A stretch of 64,000 nucleotides of DNA, taken from contig NW_004451861.1 of assembly GCF_000321225.1 (NCBI RefSeq), forward strand, positions 223,745-287,744, in the 5' to 3' direction. This DNA comes from Odobenus rosmarus divergens (taxonomy: Eukaryota > Chordata > Mammalia > Carnivora > Odobenidae). The notes beneath the pieces are model-generated. The model did not search any database, had not been told where the DNA came from, and saw nothing but the letters and a program-made list of their open reading frames with translations. Each line of letters begins with the position of its first letter. Positions within the stretch are counted from its first letter, which is position 1. The position numbers and the translations under genes are program-made. Shown here piece by piece: positions 31,745-43,394 of this stretch.

Positions 31745-31890
31745 CTCTATTTTGTACTGTGACTCTGAAATCTTTCACACACTGAATGGCGTGTGTTTAT
31801 TTACACATTTATCTCTCCATTACACTATCCCTTGCTTTGTATGGTGCTTGACACATAATACACATCCAAGATACTTTTGTTAGGTGTCTC
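31745..31890 (+). repeat. L2-like relic
   Basis: TATCTCTCCATTACACTATCC and GGTGCTTGACACATAATACA resemble the L2 3' end. Confidence 0.4.
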
Positions 31891-32289
31891 CAACCTGAGA
31901 ATTTATAATTCTTCAGTTAAAAAAAATAAAGCCAGATAAAGATCTTACTGGCCATTTTTCCCTATTTTCCCCCATTCCAGACTGATGCTAAGTCTACGTT
32001 GGGAATGCAAGGCATCACTCTGTAGACAACTAATCTCCTTTTCATTACCACTGGGCCCATTTCTTCTCTGTCTGCAGTTTCACACCACCCAGTGGGGCAG
32101 GGAGCTAATTAATAGTTCATGCTTTTTTTTTTTCAAGCCACAAATAAAATTGCTTGAAATGCAAACTTCAGACAGAAAGTCCAATGGAAAATCTGAAACA
32201 GGAAAATTCCCTCTCATTCCTTCATATTTGGGATCCAGCTTTACTTATGCAGCATGGGGAATGGGGAAACTAACTTGCTGTATGCTGCT

Positions 32290-32470
32290 TTTCTGCATAT
32301 TATCTAATTAAGTCCTAATAATAACTGTAAAATAGATACCATTTCCCCAAATTCCCAGCTGAGCATATGGGAGATCCAAGGTGTCCTATAACTGCCTTCA
32401 AACCACATGATCAAGATTTGAATCCACATCTCCTGGATTTCTATCTGGGTCCTTTCCCCTGCTCCACTCT
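32290..32470 (-). repeat. MIR relic in SLC19A3 intron 1
   Basis: Reverse MIR order: AAGTCCTAATAATAACTGTAA, ATACCATTTCCCC, TGATCAAGATTTGAATCCAC. Confidence 0.5.
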
Positions 32471-33105
32471 GCCTCATTCTGGTGGCCCTTCTTCCTGGGC
32501 TGCTGGTAGCAACCTAATGACAACCTTTCCCCGCAGGAAGGGAAGAAAGTGTTTTCATGAACACACTCATCCTAAAGAATATGACTAACTACATAGAACC
32601 TCCAGGGTCAATTGTAGTTTGAAAGTGGACCCAAGAGAGGGAAAGTGATGCTCACTCCAGAAGAGCATGTCAGTGGGTGCAATTCCAGGTGTCTAGGAAA
32701 AGGAAACTTGTTAGGGGCTAGTGAGGTGGGGAGGGCCTACTGGGCCACCCTATCTTTTCACAAGGTGACCTGGACAGTGGCATAGTTCTTTCAAGTTAAA
32801 TGAGGGGAACACTGTCTCTGTTTTTGTCAACAAGACCCTTGATGGAAACAGTGCAGAGACAATGGAAATCAGAATTTGGACGGGATTATAATTTCGAGCA
32901 ATGCTGACAATGTGAAAATTTTGCTAATAGCGTACTGGGTTTGACTGCCCTCAGCCTTCAATGCCTGGGATTTATCTCTTCCAGAGTTGCTAGAAACACC
33001 AGCAAACTGCTGGGGCCTTCTTTCTTTGTGAGTCATGTGCTTGTAGAGAAGTCTATCCTGGGAAGACAACTACTGAGGCTTGGCTATCTTTCAAAGGATG
33101 GTCTT

Positions 33106-33295
33106 TTTTTTTTTTTTTTAAAGATTTTATTTATTTATTTGAGAGAGAGAACGAGAGATAGAGAGCATGAGAGGGAAGAGGGTCAGAGGGAGAAGCAGAC
33201 TCCCCGCTGAGCAGGGAGCCCGATGCGGGACTCGATCCCCGGACTCCAGGATCATGACCTGAGCCGAAGGCAGTCGCTTAACCAACTGAGCCACT
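33106..33295 (-). repeat. Carnivore SINE, 5' end incomplete
   Basis: AAAGATTTTATTTATTTATT at the left and AACCAACTGAGCCAC at the right. The expected CCAGGCGCCCC is missing, so the element is short by about ten bases at its 5' end. Confidence 0.93.
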
Positions 33296-33466
33296 TAATG
33301 GGGTAACATCTGCTGACTCTACATCTAGAACATTCTCTCCAACTGACCGTGGATTGTCTGCTACCTTCAAGTCATTATCTTCTCCATGCATCTCAGAGAA
33401 CTAAGTCTACTCCCATGGTTCCCTGGGCTGTTAAGAGTCCCTTGGGATATCTATCCCTTCATCTCT

Positions 33467-33663
33467 CTCTCTTTTTTTTAAAGATTTTATTTATTTAATT
33501 GACAGACACAGCGAGAGAGGGAACACAAGCAGGGGGAGTGGGAGAGGGAGAAGCAGGCTTCCCGCGGAGCAGCGAGCTCGGGGCAGGGCTCGATCCCAGG
33601 ACCCTGGGACCACGACCTGAGCCAAAGGCAGTTGCTTAACCAACTGAACCACCCAGGCGCCCC
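33467..33663 (-). repeat. Carnivore tRNA-Lys SINE
   Basis: Reverse full-length copy ending CCACCCAGGCGCCCC. A perfect TSD TATCCCTTCATCTCT is at 33452-33466 and 33664-33678. Confidence 0.96.
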
Positions 33664-33744
33664 TATCCCTTCATCTCTTAACTGTCCTAATACTCCTACC
33701 CAACTGCATTTGGCTGGAAAGTTCACACAGAAAAAGACGGTCTA

Positions 33745-33850
33745 TCTCCCATGAGAGTGTAAGCAGGAGGGCAGGGCTTTTTGTTTGGTTGGTTCACGGC
33801 TCTATGCCTCATACCTAGAAGTGTCCAACACATGGTATCTCTTGCAGAAG
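33745..33850 (+). repeat. L2-like relic
   Basis: GAGAGTGTAAGCAGGAGGGCAG and CATACCTAGAAGTGTCCAAC resemble the L2 3' end. Confidence 0.4.
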
Positions 33851-33964
33851 GAAGAAGATAAAGGGCAAACCTCACTACTGAGAACTAGTAAAGTTTTGTC
33901 TGCATTTCCAGAGTGTACTGCTAGCTGCATCAGGGGAAGGCTAGGGAGGTCCTTAATTCTACAC

Positions 33965-34085
33965 AGGCCTCGCAGTTCAGCTGTGCATCTGTAAAATGGG
34001 GTAATGATGCTAACTACATGTGTGGGCTTTCAGTGAGCACCAAGTGCCTTGACTGATATCTGGAGGCACCATGTTGGGCATAGAG
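33965..34085 (+). repeat. MIR relic
   Basis: GTGCATCTGTAAAATGGGGT and GAGCACCAAGTGCCTTG resemble the MIR 3' part. Confidence 0.5.
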
Positions 34086-35264
34086 TTACTGCTCAAACAC
34101 ATGGCATTTCTCTTCCCTTTCCTCTCTTCACGTTGGAGGATCCATAGTGATTCTGGCTTAATGAGGAGAAAATGAGGGAAGGTTTCTGATCATAGTTGAA
34201 AACAACTGAGAAAGATCTGGGGGGCTCACACCTGCATCCTTGCATCCTGGGATGCTGGGCTTTCTTTCCTCACTCCTTTCCCAGCCTCCTCCCCACAGAA
34301 GTAAACACAGGCTCCAAAGCTAGGTTTTCTGCCAGAGGAAATAGGAGAAGGCATCTAACCAAACATTAGCAGGAATCCTTTAGCCTGGGAGGACTGGGCA
34401 GAACAGCATGAGTGACCAGACCCTTTCCAAGGCCAAGTCTTGCCTGGTGTCTGTTGCAGGGCTCCAGCTCTTGTTACTGCCTGCTGGGAGACTTCTCCGC
34501 GGTGATTGTCTGGCTGTTCTTTCCCCTTCCCCTGGCCCAGGGTCCCCTTGTCTAGCACTGGTCGCATTCCAGAATCCTTTCCTACTCTGGCCACTTAACA
34601 AAGACCATGCGAACTTGACTCGCTTATCAGATGGCCTGGGCACTTGGAAAAATAGGGACTTCCGGGCTCCATCCCTAAGGTGTGGTTCAGGAGGTATGGG
34701 GGCCACGGAATCTGCATTTATATAGAGCGATTCTGACACAGGAGGCCCAAGGACAATTTGTCCCTTTCCCATCCGCTGGGGGCAAACTGGCTCCATGCCA
34801 CAGCCTTGGAGCTTAACAGGGTGGAGGGGGAAGCAGATGGAAATCGACCAGGGAGCTTTTGCAAAACTACACGTAGACACACGACCCTGAAATTCTTTTC
34901 GGGCTCTCCAGGCCCTGAAGAGTCCAGGACAGGTGGAAACATCCTCAGGTGACTCTGATGTTTTGGATATGCCTCTCAACACTCTGTCTGCCCCAACCCA
35001 CTAACCCCTTCTCTTGTGTGCACATCACTCCCTGTTTGTGACCCATTCTGTCCCAGTCAGCTGAAAGCCTTTTCCGGTAGGGGACCTTGAGTGTCTGTGT
35101 CTAGCTCTGAGTAAATACCATGGCTCTGTCTTCTGCAGTTCCACAGCACACAGGTTCTGAAATTCTCCAGCCCAGCATGACCTTTCACCCACCGTCTGAA
35201 GGCAGTGATTTTGTTCTTACTTATCTCACACAGGTAAAATGATAACAATCTATCAGCTATTGTC

Positions 35265-35345
35265 TGTGTGGCTCCTGCTTTACACCAAGTATTGTATTAG
35301 TTGCTGTATATAATTATTGTCTCTAATCCTTAGAACAGTCCTAAT
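35265..35345 (-). repeat. MIR-like relic
   Basis: ACACCAAGTATTGTATTAGT and TCTCTAATCCTTAGAACAGTCC resemble reverse MIR. Confidence 0.4.
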
Positions 35346-35502
35346 TATATACATTATATATATATCTATAATTATATATTTTATATAATAATTATATAGA
35401 TATTATATAAATAATTATAATTATTAAATATGGTTATATTAAATAAATGTAAGTATAATTATAGGATATATAATACATATTTATTATATTTATTATTACA
35501 TG
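35336..35502. repeat. AT-rich low-complexity tract
   Basis: Almost pure A/T for about 165 bases, many TATATAAT and AATTAT words, directly abutting the MER2-type element. Confidence 0.9.
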
Positions 35503-36041
35503 TAGTTGATCCTTAAACAACAAGTTTGAACTGCATGGGTCTACTTATAGGCAGATTTTTTTTGATAAATACAGTATAGTACTATAAATCTATTTTCTCT
35601 TCCTTATGATTTTCTTCTCTAGCTTACTTTATTGTAAGAATACAGTATATAGGGGCGCCTGGGTGGCTCAGTTGGTTAAGCATCTGCCTTTGGCTCAGGT
35701 CATGATCCTGTGGTCCTGGGATCGAGTCCCACATGGGGGTCCTTGCTCAGCGGGGAGCCTGCTTCTCCCTCTGCCCCTCCCCCAGTTTGTGCTCTCTCTG
35801 GCTCACTCTCTCTCTCAAATAAATAAATAAATAAATAAATAAAATCTTTTAAAAAAAGAGAATACGGTATATAATACATATAACATACAAAGTATGTGTC
35901 GACTTTTTGTTATCAGTAAGGTTTCTAGTCAACAGTAGACTATTAGTAGTTAAGTTTTGGGGGAGTCAAAAGTTATAAGTTGATTTTCAAACATGTAGGG
36001 GGTTGGCATCCTTAGCCCCTATGTTGTTTAAGGATCAACTG
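35503..36041. mobile_element. MER2-type (Tigger) DNA transposon remnant, split by a SINE
   Basis: Terminal inverted repeats: TAGTTGATCCTTAAACAAC at the left and GTTGTTTAAGGATCAACTG at the right. Internal text such as GCATGGGTCTACTTATAGGC and TAGGGGGTTGGCATCC matches the MER2/Tigger type. Non-coding. A SINE sits at 35652-35857. Confidence 0.8.
35652..35857 (+). repeat. Carnivore SINE inside the MER2-type element
   Basis: GGGGCGCCTGGGTGGCTCAG, long (AAAT)n tail. TSD AGAATACAGTATATA / AGAATACGGTATATA is at 35637-35651 and 35858-35872. Confidence 0.96.
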
Positions 36042-36539
36042 TAATTACATATTTTTTATATGTATCTGAAGGGTCCCCAATTTCTCAGATGTGGGAACGG
36101 AGCCTCCTCAAAGCTCACGGCCACTCCACTAAGAAAGGTTAAGATTGAGTTCAGGGTCGGCTCTGTTGGCGCCAAGTTTACATCTTCCCTCTACTTGGGT
36201 GGGTAGACGCTTCCTACTTCTGTGGCACCGATTCCGACTCCTGGATATTTTCCTCTTGTTTCCTCACCGGCCATTCCCACAGGCACTGTCACCATGACCT
36301 CTAGGTTTCCAACCGAACAATCTCTGACCCAATCATTCCCTCTTTACTGGAGAAACCTCTGGCTAATGGTGTCACAAAGCTTGGAAGTACTGATCACAGC
36401 CTTTTATTTTTATCTTATTGAGGAGATGCTGCTCTTTGCTGTCACCATGACTATGACGATGATAATCAAATTACACACCTATAATTTCTACATTTGGAAG
36501 ATTATTTCATTTTTTTCCTTGACAATTTTCTGAAGTAGA

Positions 36540-36640
36540 TAGAGAAGATGGTACTGTCCTCATTTTGTAGATAAGGAAACTGAGGGCCAGAGGCAGTAAC
36601 ATGTGTGCAGGTTTTCACCTTTAACCAACATTAGAGCCTG
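36540..36640 (-). repeat. MIR relic
   Basis: TCCTCATTTTGTAGATAAGG, AAACTGAGGGCCAGAGG: reverse MIR. Confidence 0.65.
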
Positions 36641-36807
36641 GACTTGTGCTTGGTTTTTCTAATTCCAAGTTCAGTAATCTTTCCTCCGTGTTGAGATGCC
36701 TGGTCATACCCTCGAGCTTCCAATTTCCATTTATTCTAGAATAATGTTTTTCAGATTGTGGATGTCAAAAAAATTTAGTGGGTTGCAAACAGGATTTCTT
36801 TTTTTTT

Positions 36808-37019
36808 ATTTTTTATTTATTTTTTATTTTTTTAAAGATTCTATTTATTTATTTGACAGAGAGACACAGCGAGAGCAGGAACACAAGCAGGGGGAGTGGG
36901 AGAGGGAGAAGCAGGCTTCCCGCTGAGCAGGGAGCCCAATGCCGGGCTCGATCCCAGGACCCTGGGATCGTGACCTGAGCCGAAGGCAGACGCTTAACGA
37001 CTGAGCCACCCAGGCGCCC
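36808..37019 (-). repeat. Carnivore SINE
   Basis: Reverse full-length copy ending CTGAGCCACCCAGGCGCC. TSD AGGATTTCTTTTTTTT flanks both ends (from 36791 and 37020). Confidence 0.95.
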
Positions 37020-37208
37020 AGGATTTCTTTTTTTTTTAATGTCCTCTTTGCAGATAAAATATATTAAGTATCAAAGTGCACTGCAGAGTGAGGCTATATT
37101 TTTTGACCTTTGTTTGGATTATCAGTATAGAAATACACAAGAATGATCACACTATATATTACATCTTTCTGTGGGACACAGTCATGGGGCTAGAAGTTAC
37201 AGAGGAAA

Positions 37209-37419
37209 GGGGTGCCCGGGTGGTTCAGTCGGTTAAGTGTCAGACTCCTGATTTCGGGTCAGGTCATGATCTCAGGGTCGTGAGATCGAGCCCCATGTCC
37301 AGCTCTGCACTGGGTGTGGAGCCTGCTTAAGATTCTTTCTCTCCTTCTCCCTCTGCCCTTCCCGCTCACTCACCCACGCTCTTTATCTCTCTCAGAAAAA
37401 AAGAAAAGAAAAAAAAAAA
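37209..37419 (+). repeat. Carnivore SINE, older subfamily
   Basis: GGGTGCCCGGGTGGTTCAG, then CAGACTCCTGATTTCGGGTC, purine-rich tail. TSD GAAGTTACAGAGGAAA / GAAGTTGCAGAGGAAA is at 37193-37208 and 37420-37435. Confidence 0.95.
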
Positions 37420-39179
37420 GAAGTTGCAGAGGAAAATATAGGACTAAATATTTACTCATGTCTCTCATAAGCACACGTGTTAAGGTCATCATAGAACACC
37501 TGTTCTGTTTGGGAGGGCCTCAGCCTTCATGGCAAAGCACCATCCTGGAAAAAACTGTCCTTTTGCTACTTTTCCATTTATCATTATTTTTGACCTTGTA
37601 ATATTATCCTCCTCCTAGAGAGTATTCTAAACCTTTCCTCACTTCATTGACTTTAACTCAAGGACATGAATCGGATTGATTTTCTGATCTGACGCTTCTG
37701 AAAGCAAGATGTTGATCTTTCCCCTTTCAGTCAGCTTATTGGACTATCCTGACTTGAAATCTATAGTGAAAATGCCAGAAATACCTGAAAGGCTGAGTGA
37801 ATCAGCTGCTCCTTTTGGAGACTTGGAGCAGCAACTACATCTCCCACAGAGCTTACCTCCATTGGCTGGGCCATGTAGGAGAGCTCTTCAGAGGTCTAGC
37901 AACAGCAGATGGAGGAGGTGAACTCTGGGCATTAGCCTCTGCTTTACTCCTGCGCCCCAGTGGTCCTGGGCAGGGTGCAGTCTCCTTGCTCTCCCTGACC
38001 AGTGTACTAGAGAGCACCTACTTCTGATCCAGTTGCGCCATCTGCACACGTGCAGCACATCACATGGGCCCCGGTGGTAAATGGTCACATGCACTGTTGG
38101 GGTTACCAGCCAGCACACGTGACCTTCTATGAGCTTGGGAAACCACGAACACCTTTGCACTAGGAAGTGACCCATCTAAATTACTTTGGAAATAATGTGT
38201 TCCTTTCTCTTTTTGCTGGTAAGAAAATAATGATGATTTTTCATTAAAATTTGCCAGGGACCCTTCAGCAAGACTCCGGTCTCTTCTCTCAATCTCTATG
38301 TGGGGTCTATTTCTGGAAGACCACCTATTTTCACTACCACTTCCTTTTCTTCAGGCTCCGTGGGGTGCTGTAGTCTTCTTTAGAATCACGATTCCCTGGT
38401 TAGTGTAGTGAAACTAACTTTGTTTTAAGGTGCTCATAGACTTTTCTGCAACTCCTAGAAAACGTGGTTTTTAGATTTCTAGATGCAGAAACCCAAGTAT
38501 TCAACCACGATCAGGTTGGGCTGGGGTGGCTTCTCATTATTTTTCTTTTCACCCTCCTTGGAACAATTTCTTTTTATTCATCCTCTTATGTGTGTTTCCA
38601 GTCTCTTGCTTTCAGAGTTCAAGTTTTCATCTCCTCTTTCATTCCAATTATTACCGTATTACTGACTTTTTCCCATTTTTATTGTTCTTTAACCACGTCT
38701 TTAAATCTTTCCAACTGGCTTCAGGTCAATGTCTTTTCCATATGAATGTGCATAGCTTTAATAATAATAATCAAAAGTGTTGTTTGACTTACAATAGTGT
38801 CCTCGAAACTCCCAGTTTTCTTATATTGACCACGAAAGAAGTTCATTTGTCACTATAATTCTACGGTATGGGGAAAAGGAAACTTTTTGTTTATTGTTGC
38901 CAGGATTCCCATTTGGACTGAGTTGCAAGGTAAACTTAGAACTCACATTTCCTGGTTGTTGCAGTCTACAGCCATCCACTTGGCTGTATTTCCTTAATTA
39001 ACTTATAGACTCATTGTGTGAACTAAACCTTTTCCATATTTGTGCATGTAAAAATTTTCATGTATTGTTCATCTATGCCCTGGAGAACCATATTGGGCCC
39101 GTGCCAATGTGGACCTTATCTAAACTGCAAGCACGGACAGTGTCCTATTTCCTAAACAAGAGGCTATATGTGTGTACTA

Positions 39180-39182
<3 letters not shown>

Positions 39183-39243
<61 letters not shown>
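39183..39243. repeat. Microsatellite (TG)n(TA)n
   Basis: About 18 TG units run directly into about 13 TA units, followed 20 bases later by the poly(T) of a SINE. Confidence 0.97.
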
Positions 39244-39248
<5 letters not shown>

Positions 39249-39262
39249 TCTGTGGCCACAAA

Positions 39263-39462
39263 TTTTTTTTTTTTTTAAGATTTTATTTATTTATTTGACA
39301 GAGAGAGACAGCGAGAGCAGGAACACAAGCAGGGGGAGTGGGAGAGGGAGAAGCAGGCTTCCCGCTGAGCAGGGAGCCCGATGTGGGACTCGATCCCAGG
39401 ACCCCGGGACCATGACCTGAGCCGAAGGCAGACGCTTAACGACTGAGCCACCCAGGCGCCCA
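39263..39462 (-). repeat. Carnivore SINE
   Basis: Reverse near-consensus copy ending CTGAGCCACCCAGGCGCCCA. TSD CCACAAAT is at 39255-39262 and 39463-39470. Confidence 0.95.
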
Positions 39463-40699
39463 CCACAAATATTTCTTAAGTGTATATTTCCATTTGCATG
39501 GAATAGGCAACTATTAAAAAGCAAGAACTATAGAAACTGGCACACACTGGTGGGCCTCTTGGCTCCTTGAGGCCTGGGGGTACTTCCCAAGCTAGGGAGA
39601 CCTTAGGGTGATCAGATTCCTCTGCCCACTCTGACAAGATGGAATTCGCCTCCCACTGCTAAAGCCTTCCGAGCTGTGGGTTCCCCGACGCAGGGGACAA
39701 GATGACCCAGTCAAAGCAAAGATCTTTCCCAAATCTGGTTTTCCAAAGATTTCCCACAACAGAGAGCCTGGAGTATCAGGACTTGGTCAGTGGAAAGGAA
39801 TCAAATCCTCTTTCATGTTTGTTTAGAAGATGCTGCCGGAATTAACTGAGGTGCTAATACATTTGGAGAAAACTCCAGAACCCTCATTCTCCACCCAGTT
39901 CCTGTCCGATCCTCCCTACTAAACGTTCCAGTCATCTCAGAGAGGGTGCCTGACAAGGCTACCGGCATCTGAGAATGGGCTGGCCTAATTTTCACATTGT
40001 TCTCCAGAACCTTTGATGCAGTCAAAACATCAATTTCCAATAACAGAGCCTCAGGTTGGTAATTTAAAATAACCACGAATCTCACCACCTCTAAATGCCA
40101 AAGGACTTGGATGCAGGTCATGAGAGATGATATTTGCAAACGGTTTCACGCCCCAAGCCCCAAAGCCCTTTTAAAAACAGTTAGGGCCAGTATTTGTCCC
40201 ATTTTCCAAAAACTCACCTTTCAGGTTTTTCAACACTGCTGGAGCCAAGCCCCTCACCAGACAGAAGCAAACTCGAAATTTGACTACTGAAAACTGAAAT
40301 ATAGGCTTGTCACTGACAGCAGAGTATAACAACTAACTATGCCTTTCAGTCTACTTGCTACTAAAGGAGAAGAGAATAGGACTTTGAGTGAAACATCCAC
40401 ATAATGGGAGGAACTGCAGTCTGCTTAAGTCAAGGCCAGCTGGGAGGCAGGCAAGGTGAAGTGATCCCAGGGAGTTGCTCAATTATCACTCCTCTGTTGC
40501 AAAATCAGGGATCTCAGGGTGGTTTCACCAATTTCGAGTGAGGTATTGTATTTTAGCCCTCATCTTATTTAAAATGCATTTCACTGATCTCTACTTCATT
40601 CCACACACCAAAACTAATTTGACGTAATCTATTCTAGGAACCATAGAGTATCGTCTAGAAGGAAAACAGATCATTATGACACAGGGATCGCAAAATGTG

Positions 40700-41630
40700 T
40701 CGCTGAAATGATAAGAAGGACTCAACTTAAAAGAAAATAAATTGATAAATTGGATTTCATTGGAAAAACATATCTGCTAATCAAGAGATACCATTGGGAA
40801 AATGGAAAGGAAAACCACAGGGAACACTATAACCACTAGAACACCTAAGTACAAAAAGACTAGCAAACCAAATGTTGGCAAAGATTTAGAATTTGTATAC
40901 ATTGCTTGTGGGAAAGTAAAATGATACCAACAACTCTTTGGAAAATCATTTGGCACTCTATATAAGAAAATTCATAGGGGCACCTGGGTGGCTCAGTCGT
41001 TAAGCGTCTGCCTTCGGCTTGCTCAGGTCATGATCTCAGGGTCCTGGGATCGAGCCCCGCATCGGGCTCCCTGCTCAGCGGGAAGCCTGCTTCTCCCTCT
41101 CCCACTGCCCCTGCTTGTGTTCCCTCTCTTGCTGTGTCTCTCTCTGACAAATAAATAAATAAAATCTTAAAAAGAAAAGAAAATTCATATACTCACAATA
41201 GTGAAGAAACAGGAAGCAAATGAAATGTCCATTAAAAGGTGAATGAATGAAAAGTATTATATATATAAAAGCAACTAATACTGATTTAATCAGCAATAAA
41301 AAGGAATGAACCATGGCACAATTTGGGTGAATATTTAAAAAGTTATGCTCTGCCAAAGAATCCCGACACAAAACTGTGATTCCATTAATGTAGATAAAGT
41401 CCTAAAGCCAGCAAAACTAATCTACAGTGTAGAAACTGGATCAGTGGTTGCCCAGGGTGGGAGACAGGGGAGGGACTGACTGTAGTAAAGCACAAGGGAA
41501 ATTTCTGGAGTGATGGAATATCCTATATCTTGATGAGATATAGATAAAAGTGTGTATACAATTATAAACATTCAAACTTCAAATCCATACTTTATATTAT
41601 ATGTAAATTTTATCTCAAGTAAAAAAAAAT
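40700..41630 (+). mobile_element. Old L1 (L1M-like) 3' part, split by a SINE
   Basis: Plus-strand diverged L1: ATTGCTTGTGGGAAAGTAAAA, TCACAATAGTGAAGAAACAG, GGATCAGTGGTTGCCCAGGG, TGGAATATCCTATATCTTGA. The SINE at 40977-41176 interrupts it. Confidence 0.75.
40977..41176 (+). repeat. Carnivore SINE inside an old L1
   Basis: Near-consensus copy with an extra CTTG-type insertion in CTTCGGCTTGCTCAGG. A perfect TSD AAGAAAATTCATA is at 40964-40976 and 41177-41189. Confidence 0.96.
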
Positions 41631-42619
41631 ACATTCTATTCCCACTCCCCATCCCCTACTCCTTAAAAAGCATTTCACTGTGTGGGACTCTCTGCAGGCT
41701 TGGATTTTTCTTATTGTTGTAAGCACTGAGGTTTTTCCAAAATCTACATGAGACAATCTGAAAACAGAACAACATCTTTCTAACTGGGTCTTCCCTAGAA
41801 GATTTAGAACAGAAACTGCCCACAAATCAAAGCTAGGACAGACCAACAAGCTTTGGCAGTCTAGCTACATAGAACATTCTTCAAAATAATACAGGGAGAA
41901 TCAGAGTTACCTGTTCCTTTTGTGTCCTGAGTTTCTTTTTTCTAGAACCGAGTCCAGTTTCCTGCCTTCAGATCCAACTCCTGCTCCTTCCTGATGTTCC
42001 CTGCTGGGAGTCCCTGTCACAATGCCCCTCCCTCTCCTGGGAATCTGGAGTCCTTCAGAACTGAGCTGTCAAGAGCAATGGCTTTATACGCCAGAGCCCA
42101 CCCCCTTCTGAGGGCTTGCGACACTGGAACCCACCTCTTCCGCGGCAACCTTCTTATGGAATCTCATTCGGAAAAAAAACCAGAGAAACAGATCTTTGTG
42201 AAACACAGACAGGGAGGTAAACATATCAAAAACACTTTTTTTCCTGAATGTTAGAACTAAAATAATCTAGTTTTTCTCGAATTCTGTATTAAGTGACTTA
42301 GAATCTCAGAAAACCGGGAAGTAGTCCTATCACCTACCATCTGCTCATAAGGCTTTATATATTACCCCCCCCCAAAAAAAACATGACAAAAGCAAACACT
42401 AAGGAAGGTTTGCGGACATGCAGCTCTCCACACAACTTCAAAAACTGTGAATTAGGTCCAACCACTGTAAGAGCAGATACAAGTGATCTTTAAAACACAC
42501 GCTTCAGATTCCATTTTGTCAACTATGGCATCTTTTTGGCTCTTTTTGGCTCCTGCAAAACACTTGCTGATGAAGCAATCATCCCTTTCCAGGCTGTTTC
42601 TTCTAAGTCTACGGTTAGA

Positions 42620-43060
42620 TTGATCTAGCATCAGGTGCAGTGAGAGGAATAAAACCGGTGGACAGCTTATATGGAAAGTCAGCTGACCAAGTCTAGCCAC
42701 TGAAATGCCCTGTGGGTGACTAGTTCAGTACAAGGGGTATGGACCCCGGGAGGGAAAAATTTGAACTTCAAGGAAAAAAACTATGCAGAGTTTAAGCTAT
42801 TTTACAACTACGTAAATTGAGGTAACCAATAGCAATGTGAAAGAAATCTTGTCTATAGACAAGCAGAAGAATTCTATCTGGTGAAAGGACAGCTCTGTGT
42901 CCCCACCCCCATGGAAAACCAGTTTTACCTAGATTTCAGTATTCCTGATCTATAAATATACCCATTCTTTGGGTTCTCCTTCGATCTGGTTGTAATGGCC
43001 TTACCAGTTTCCTCATTAATGAGTTAATAAAAACTTTAACACATGTTCATATTTATATCT
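42620..43060 (+). mobile_element. Possible LTR-like block
   Basis: CTATAAATATACCC (TATA-like), a CT-rich stretch, then GAGTTAATAAAAACTTTAAC (poly(A)-signal-like) in the order expected of an old LTR. No terminal repeats or flanking duplication identified; this may be unrelated unique sequence. Confidence 0.25.
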
Positions 43061-43264
43061 GTCTGACAGTCATCACTTTATCCTTCTCCAAAAATTATCT
43101 TTTAATATTTGTTACCATTCATCATGTCTCTAGCCTATCCAAATAACTTCCAATTTATTCCTCTGAATCTAAATGATTTGCTAATAGTTGTTAATTACTG
43201 AATATACTATTTAAAATTTTGACATCTTACTGCAGACCTTCCCGTCTGTAGGCTCCCCCACCTC

Positions 43265-43385
43265 CAGACTTGGGTTTGTGGTGCCAGTGTGGTTCAGTGG
43301 AAAGAACACGACTTAGGAGCCTGAAGCTCCAGTTCCTCCTCACCTCACCCCTGTTTGTGGCAAGTACTTAACCTCCTCAAGTCTA
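43265..43385 (+). repeat. MIR relic
   Basis: GTGGTTCAGTGGAAAGAACA, GGAGCCTGAAGCTCCAGTTC and GGCAAGTACTTAACCTCC follow the MIR order. Confidence 0.6.
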
Positions 43386-43394
43386 ACCAGTCAA

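Noticed and set aside
34380..34982. 200-codon minus-strand open frame inside SLC19A3 intron 1
   Set aside because: No recognisable domain, a comparable frame exists on the opposite strand, there is no promoter or splice context, and the moderately GC-rich sequence makes chance frames longer.
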